From NCBI GenBank assembly GCA_038204465.1, contig JBBRCX010000101.1, positions 1-16,040 on the forward strand: a DNA stretch of 16,040 nucleotides, in the 5' to 3' direction. Of the stretch, positions 13,332-16,040 are shown piece after piece (positions within the stretch are counted from its first letter, which is position 1; each line of letters starts with the position of its first letter). The notes below the pieces were generated by a model, which saw nothing but the letters and a program-made list of their open reading frames with translations, was not told the origin of the DNA and did no database searches. The stretch is from JBBRCX01 sp038204465 (lineage in GTDB: Bacteria; Planctomycetota; Phycisphaerae; Tepidisphaerales; Tepidisphaeraceae). The translations under genes and the position numbers were made by a program.

Positions 13332-14849
13332 TCAGCTCGTACCCGCCCCTCGCGTCTCCCGCGCCTCATTGGAGTAGGCCTGAAGAATGCGCTGAATGAC
13401 GCTGCTGGTGCTGCGCCCATCGAGCAAAGGCGCCAGCGCAACCCTTCCACCGTACGACTCCACCTGCTCCCAGCCCACCACCTGCTCCTTGCGATAGTCC
13501 GCTCCTTTTACGAGCACATCGGGCCGAATCTGCTCGATGAGATTCATCGGCGTGTCCTCGTCGAAGCGCACCAGGTAGTCGATGCTCTCGAGTTCCTCCA
13601 GCACGCTTACCCGATCCTGCTCGTTGATGATCGGGCGTTTCTCGCCTTTGAGCCGCCGGATGCTGCAATCGGTGTTCACCCCGACCACCAGCAGATCGCC
13701 CTGCGCCTTTGCATAACGGAAGTACTGGACGTGTCCCAGATGAATCAGATCGAAACAGCCGTTTGTGAAGACCACGCGCTTCCCCGACGCGCGGTGGCGC
13801 TGCAACTCCGGGAGGAGCTGCTCGAGCGTGCGCTGCTTGCCGAGATGCTCGTGCACCTCCGACAGCAATTCCTGAATGATCTCAGCGGGAGTAATCGGGA
13901 CGGAACCGAACTTCTCCACTTCCAGCCCGCCCGCCACGTTGGCCAGTGCCACCGACTCTAACCAATTGGCGCCCGCCGCGCGTGCGACGGCGAGCATCGC
14001 AAGCACCATGTCACCGGCACCGGCGACGTCGTAAACCTTTCGCTCGCGCGTCTTCAGCCACCGCCGCTCTCCTGATCGTGTCGCCACATACGCGCCGCTC
14101 TTGTCCAGCGTCAGCACAGCCGCTTCCAATGCCAGGTCCTTCAACAGCCGTTCCGCGACCGGGCGGTAGTCATTCTCCGCAACACAAGTCTGCCCTGTCG
14201 CTTTTGCAGCTTCCGTTCGGTTCGGCGTGATGGCGGTCGCACCCGCGTATTTCTGGTAGTCGGAAATGGGCGCTGGATCGACGAATGTCGGCACCCCTCG
14301 TCGCCGCGCAAGCTCGATTACCTTGCGGCACAACTCGCCGGTCAGCAGCCCCTTGTTGTAGTCTTCGATGCAGAGGGCGGCAGCGCCATCCAGCGCCTTC
14401 TCGAGCGCCGCAAGCACGCGCCCAGAAAGCTCTGCGCCGATCGGAGAAGAGTCCTCATAGTCGAGCCGGATCATCTGCTGGGCATGGCGATGCTGCGCCA
14501 GGCCCACCAGCCTCACCTTGCTTGTTGACGCTCGTCCCGGCGATTCGACGATGCCGCTCGTGTCGGCGCCGAGTTCGGCCAGCAGCTTCTTGATCTGCCT
14601 GCCGGTCTCATCCTCACCCACAATTGAGACAATGCGGCACTCCGCGCCCAGAGTGAGAAGATCGGCCGCCACCCGCCCCGCGCCCCCGAGCCGGCTGTCC
14701 TCGTGCTGATAATGCAGAATCGGAACCGGGGCGTCCGGGCTTAGCCGCTCAGCGTTCCCATACACGTAGCGATCGATCATCAGGTCGCCGATGAGCACGA
14801 CACGGCTGCGCGGCAGGTTCTCAACAAGCTCGATAAGGCGGGTTGGCAT
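13332..14849 (-). CDS. hldE: bifunctional heptose-7-phosphate kinase / heptose-1-phosphate adenylyltransferase HldE
   Basis: HldE makes ADP-D-glycero-beta-D-manno-heptose, the precursor of inner-core lipopolysaccharide, using ATP in two steps. The protein has 505 residues from ATG 14849, close to other HldE (E. coli 477). The N-terminal PfkB/ribokinase-type domain (about 1-320) carries VVLIGDLMIDRYVYGN, SRLGGAGRVAADLL, FVDPAPIS and DVAGAGDM with catalytic Asp280. In E. coli the last motif is DVTGAGDT. The C-terminal nucleotidyltransferase domain (about 340-495) has FTNGCFDLIHLGH with the HxGH motif at residues 370-373, then LLVVGVNTDCSIRRLKG and VLVKGADYRKEQVVG. Both domains look intact. A terminator upstream isolates it from the HbpS gene, and its own leaderless-type -10 is present. 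Confidence 0.96.
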   Translation of the reverse strand: MPTRLIELVENLPRSRVVLIGDLMIDRYVYGNAERLSPDAPVPILHYQHEDSRLGGAGRVAADLLTLGAECRIVSIVGEDETGRQIKKLLAELGADTSGIVESPGRASTSKVRLVGLAQHRHAQQMIRLDYEDSSPIGAELSGRVLAALEKALDGAAALCIEDYNKGLLTGELCRKVIELARRRGVPTFVDPAPISDYQKYAGATAITPNRTEAAKATGQTCVAENDYRPVAERLLKDLALEAAVLTLDKSGAYVATRSGERRWLKTRERKVYDVAGAGDMVLAMLAVARAAGANWLESVALANVAGGLEVEKFGSVPITPAEIIQELLSEVHEHLGKQRTLEQLLPELQRHRASGKRVVFTNGCFDLIHLGHVQYFRYAKAQGDLLVVGVNTDCSIRRLKGEKRPIINEQDRVSVLEELESIDYLVRFDEDTPMNLIEQIRPDVLVKGADYRKEQVVGWEQVESYGGRVALAPLLDGRSTSSVIQRILQAYSNEARETRGAGTS

Positions 14850-14862
14850 CAGCAGAATTGTA
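14850..14862 (-). promoter_or_regulatory. candidate leaderless -10 element of hldE
   Basis: TACAAT (minus strand, 14862-14857) is one base from TATAAT and is followed by exactly 7 nt and the ATG. There is no Shine-Dalgarno sequence. It lies 45 nt past the T-run of the HbpS terminator, so hldE needs its own promoter here. Confidence 0.55.
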
Positions 14863-14907
14863 ACGCCCGCCTGCCCATTTCTCGCGGCGGGTAACTCGCG
14901 AGCGCGC

Positions 14908-14944
14908 AAAAAAGCACGGGCTCGCGCCGTCCGCGAGGCCCGTG
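14908..14944 (-). terminator. strong intrinsic terminator after the HbpS-like gene
   Basis: On the minus strand CACGGG-C-CTCGCG pairs with CGCGAGCCCGTG: 12 bp, one bulged C, and a 5-nt loop. A C and six Ts follow directly. It starts 24 nt after the stop codon. It works only in the minus direction, because no T-run follows on the plus strand. Confidence 0.92.
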
Positions 14945-14967
14945 GGTGAATCAAATGAGAACTGCGC

Positions 14968-15384
14968 TTACTTCACGACCTCAGCACCGGCTTTTGCGAC
15001 CGCGTCGTCCTTCTCTACCGTCGAGCCGGAGACGCCCACGGCGCCGATGATCGTGCCGTCTGAGGTTTTGAGCGGGACGCCGCCGGGGAAGGTGATCAAT
15101 CCGCCGTTCGAGCCTTCGATCATATAGAGCGGCTTTCCGGGTTGGCTCAGCTCGCCGATCTTCCCGCTGTCCATATCGAAGTACCTTGCGGTCCGAGCCT
15201 TCTTCTGGGCGATGTCGATGCTGCCGAGCCACGCGCCGTCCATGCGGACGAACGCCTTGAGGTTGCCGCCCGCGTCGACCACGGCGATGTCCATCTTGGT
15301 GTCGATGTCCTTGGCCTTCTTCTGTGCCGCCGCCACCACCGCCATTGCCTGCTCGGTGGTGATGTCCTTCGTGTTGGTTGGCAT
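14968..15384 (-). CDS. heme-binding HbpS/GlcG-like protein (DUF336)
   Basis: The protein has 138 residues from ATG 15384, with GGAAAGAG 7 nt upstream. The fold-defining stretches of the HbpS/GlcG family are present: ITTEQAMAVVAAAQKKAKDI, MDIAVVDAGGNLKAFVRMDG, SIDIAQKKARTAR and GGLITFPGGVPLK, then IIGAVGVSGSTVEKDDAVA near the end. Family members bind heme (HbpS of Streptomyces), are encoded beside glycolate oxidase (GlcG), or act as PduO C-terminal domains. No such partner genes are nearby, so the ligand is open. No signal peptide is visible in this start version, so it is probably cytoplasmic. The RBS lies in a hairpin, a strong terminator follows, and the gene appears monocistronic. Confidence 0.93.
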   Translation of the reverse strand: MPTNTKDITTEQAMAVVAAAQKKAKDIDTKMDIAVVDAGGNLKAFVRMDGAWLGSIDIAQKKARTARYFDMDSGKIGELSQPGKPLYMIEGSNGGLITFPGGVPLKTSDGTIIGAVGVSGSTVEKDDAVAKAGAEVVK

Positions 15385-15400
15385 CGGAAAACTCTTTCCG
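15385..15400 (-). promoter_or_regulatory. RBS-sequestering hairpin of the HbpS-like gene
   Basis: On the minus strand CGGAAA-GAGT-TTTCCG forms a perfect 6-bp stem with a 4-nt loop ending directly before the ATG. The Shine-Dalgarno GGAAAGAG lies within the left arm and loop, so folding would hide it. Confidence 0.6.
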
Positions 15401-15424
15401 TAAAAGATCGGTCCGAACGATAAG

Positions 15425-15443
15425 CGGCCGGCCCCAACGGCCG
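15425..15443 (-). other. leader stem-loop upstream of the HbpS-like gene
   Basis: Two CGGCCG copies (15425-15430 and 15438-15443) pair around a 7-nt loop. It lies between the predicted promoter and the RBS hairpin, so the leader would carry two structures in a row. Confidence 0.4.
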
Positions 15444-15457
15444 ACCGCCGCACGCCA

Positions 15458-15487
15458 TCTCTAGCACGCGCCATATTCTTGCGTCAA
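15458..15487 (-). promoter_or_regulatory. promoter of the HbpS-like gene
   Basis: On the minus strand TTGACG (15487-15482) and TAGAGA (15463-15458) are separated by 18 bp. The leader would be about 67 nt. The -35 is a good match and the -10 is mediocre. Confidence 0.45.
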
Positions 15488-15555
15488 CAACCAGAGAAAT
15501 TTCATCCCCCCGTTTCCGCAAAGCATGCCAAATAAGCCGCCGCCGCCTGTAAACC

Positions 15556-15683
15556 CATCCCACCCCCATCGGCCATCCATCCCGCTCCCATCGTCAATCC
15601 ATCCCACCGCCATCGGCGAGCCATCCCATCGCCATCGGCAGGCCATCCCACCGCCATCGGCGAGCCATCCCACCGCCATCGGC
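15556..15683 (+). repeat. 22-bp tandem repeat, six copies
   Basis: Units start at 15556, 15578, 15600, 15622, 15644 and 15666, exactly 22 bp apart. The 18-bp core consensus is CATCCCACCGCCATCGGC, followed by a variable 4 bp (CATC, AATC, GAGC, AGGC, GAGC). The copies at 15600, 15644 and 15666 have identical cores. Each unit splits into two 11-bp halves that both begin with CATC, so the motif recurs about once per helical turn. A degenerate seventh unit may follow. Confidence 0.92.
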
Positions 15684-15746
15684 AGCCCACCCCAATGCCA
15701 ACCGGCTCCCGTCGCATCCCCAAACATCCCCCAGCGCCCCGCCATT

Positions 15747-15774
15747 CCCCGCCCAGCCCCAGCCCAACCCCCCC
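15747..15774 (-). other. G-quadruplex motif (minus strand)
   Basis: On the minus strand five G-tracts of 7, 3, 4, 3 and 4 Gs are separated by loops of only 2, 2, 2 and 1 nt (TT, CT, CT, C). This fits a stable intramolecular quadruplex, with an i-motif on the plus strand. More G-tracts lie at 15728-15740. Confidence 0.75.
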
Positions 15775-15820
15775 GCCATGCCCTCCCCATCCTCTGACCA
15801 GGGTTCAGCCGGAAAATTGC

Positions 15821-15872
15821 CCGAACGCCACCCCGAACATACCCCTATCGCCGCGTCCGGCGTTCGGTTTTT
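15821..15872 (+). terminator. orphan terminator-like hairpin with a competing inner hairpin
   Basis: CCGAACGCC (15821-15829) and GGCGTTCGG (15859-15867) are perfect complements, followed by five Ts at 15868-15872. The loop is long (29 nt). An alternative stem CGCCG/CGGCG (15849-15853/15858-15862) uses part of the right arm, so the two folds exclude each other. No plus-strand gene lies upstream for 2.5 kb, the last one ending at 13325. Confidence 0.45.
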
Positions 15873-16040
15873 AACATCGAGCGGGTCAACGCCCCTTTCC
15901 CGCCCGGAATCGAGCTGCCACATTCGCGGCTGGCGGAAATTCCAAGAACTCCGGCACAGCTTGTGAGGCTCACGGCGTAACTTCGACCACCAAACAGGTA
16001 ATACGGCTCCTTTAGTCAGTGAACAAGCATCGTTTTGCCA

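Larger units (their letters stand above)
15501..16040. other. gene-poor right end of the window
   Basis: No ORF here looks like a protein. Open frames across 15461-15797 are translations of the 22-bp repeat and of C-rich DNA, giving Trp/Gly/Met- or Pro/Ser/His-rich low-complexity products. The region holds the repeat, the G4 motif and the orphan hairpin listed separately. Beyond 15873 I see only an 11-bp palindrome, GTGAGGCTCAC (15963-15973), which could be an operator half-site pair. The next gene is outside the window. Confidence 0.6.

Noticed and set aside
15556..15683. CRISPR array
   Set aside because: The units are contiguous 22-mers with only 4 variable bases between cores, so there are no spacers of about 30 bp. 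No cas genes are present.
15461..15797. Open frames on both strands across the 22-bp repeat (109 and 90 codons)
   Set aside because: The 22-bp unit shifts frame each copy and yields Trp/Gly/Met or Pro/Ser/His low-complexity products. Stops are absent only because the DNA is C-rich.
16016..16040. Possible C-terminal end GKTMLVH-stop of a minus-strand gene entering from the right
   Set aside because: Only seven codons are visible, too few to call a gene. It could be checked with sequence beyond 16040.
15873..16040. Riboswitch or structured RNA at the right edge
   Set aside because: I compared it by eye with c-di-GMP and other common riboswitch cores and saw no match. Only a short palindrome and imperfect pairings are present.

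Overview
The window is GC-rich bacterial chromosome with dense genes on both strands. No rRNA, tRNA, CRISPR array, transposase or phage structural gene is visible. The best guess for the source is a Planctomycetota bacterium, probably a Phycisphaerae-like soil lineage. This rests on several envelope proteins of a planctomycete style (zinc-ribbon/GYF-like/one-TM protein, DUF4175-like protein, 'DDG-W-DD' one-TM protein), a pepcterm-type CPBP protease, a DUF883/holin/one-TM membrane-stress cluster, and a mix of Shine-Dalgarno-led and apparently leaderless genes. It is an inference from protein style, not from a marker gene.

Layout. 1-1150 (minus): the 5' part of a METTL-type methyltransferase running off the left edge, preceded by a YIP1-like membrane protein. 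1229-3314 (plus): a small lipoprotein, a HEAT/TPR protein and a DUF4175-like membrane protein. 3527-5149 (plus): a double zinc-ribbon protein with one TM segment, tail to tail with a secreted protein (5162-5854, minus). 5920-10135 (plus): a possible operon of tilS, a FIST sensor-domain protein, a CPBP intramembrane protease and a class V aminotransferase/cysteine desulfurase. 10174-12552 (minus): a DUF883 protein, a phage-holin-family membrane protein and a third one-TM protein, followed by a 67-aa secreted micro-protein and a 100-aa coiled-coil protein. This resembles the E. coli yqjD-yqjE-yqjK arrangement. 12834-13325 (plus): a one-TM protein. 13332-15384 (minus): bifunctional HldE, preceded by a heme-binding HbpS/GlcG-like protein with a clear intrinsic terminator between them. 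15385-16040: gene-poor, with a six-copy 22-bp tandem repeat, a strong G-quadruplex motif and an orphan terminator-like hairpin.

How the genes fit together. hldE points to ADP-heptose synthesis for a lipopolysaccharide-type outer membrane. TilS (tRNA lysidine) and the cysteine desulfurase are housekeeping or sulfur metabolism. The yqj-like cluster and the many one-TM, secreted and zinc-ribbon proteins suggest envelope homeostasis.

The most notable signals are regulatory. Four genes without a Shine-Dalgarno sequence have a TANNNT hexamer 6-7 nt before the start codon, which suggests leaderless mRNAs. Other signals are a 74-nt same-strand gene overlap, an RBS buried in a hairpin in front of the HbpS gene, and the repeat/G4 region at the right end. 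I do not see a convincing new multi-gene defence or biosynthetic system.
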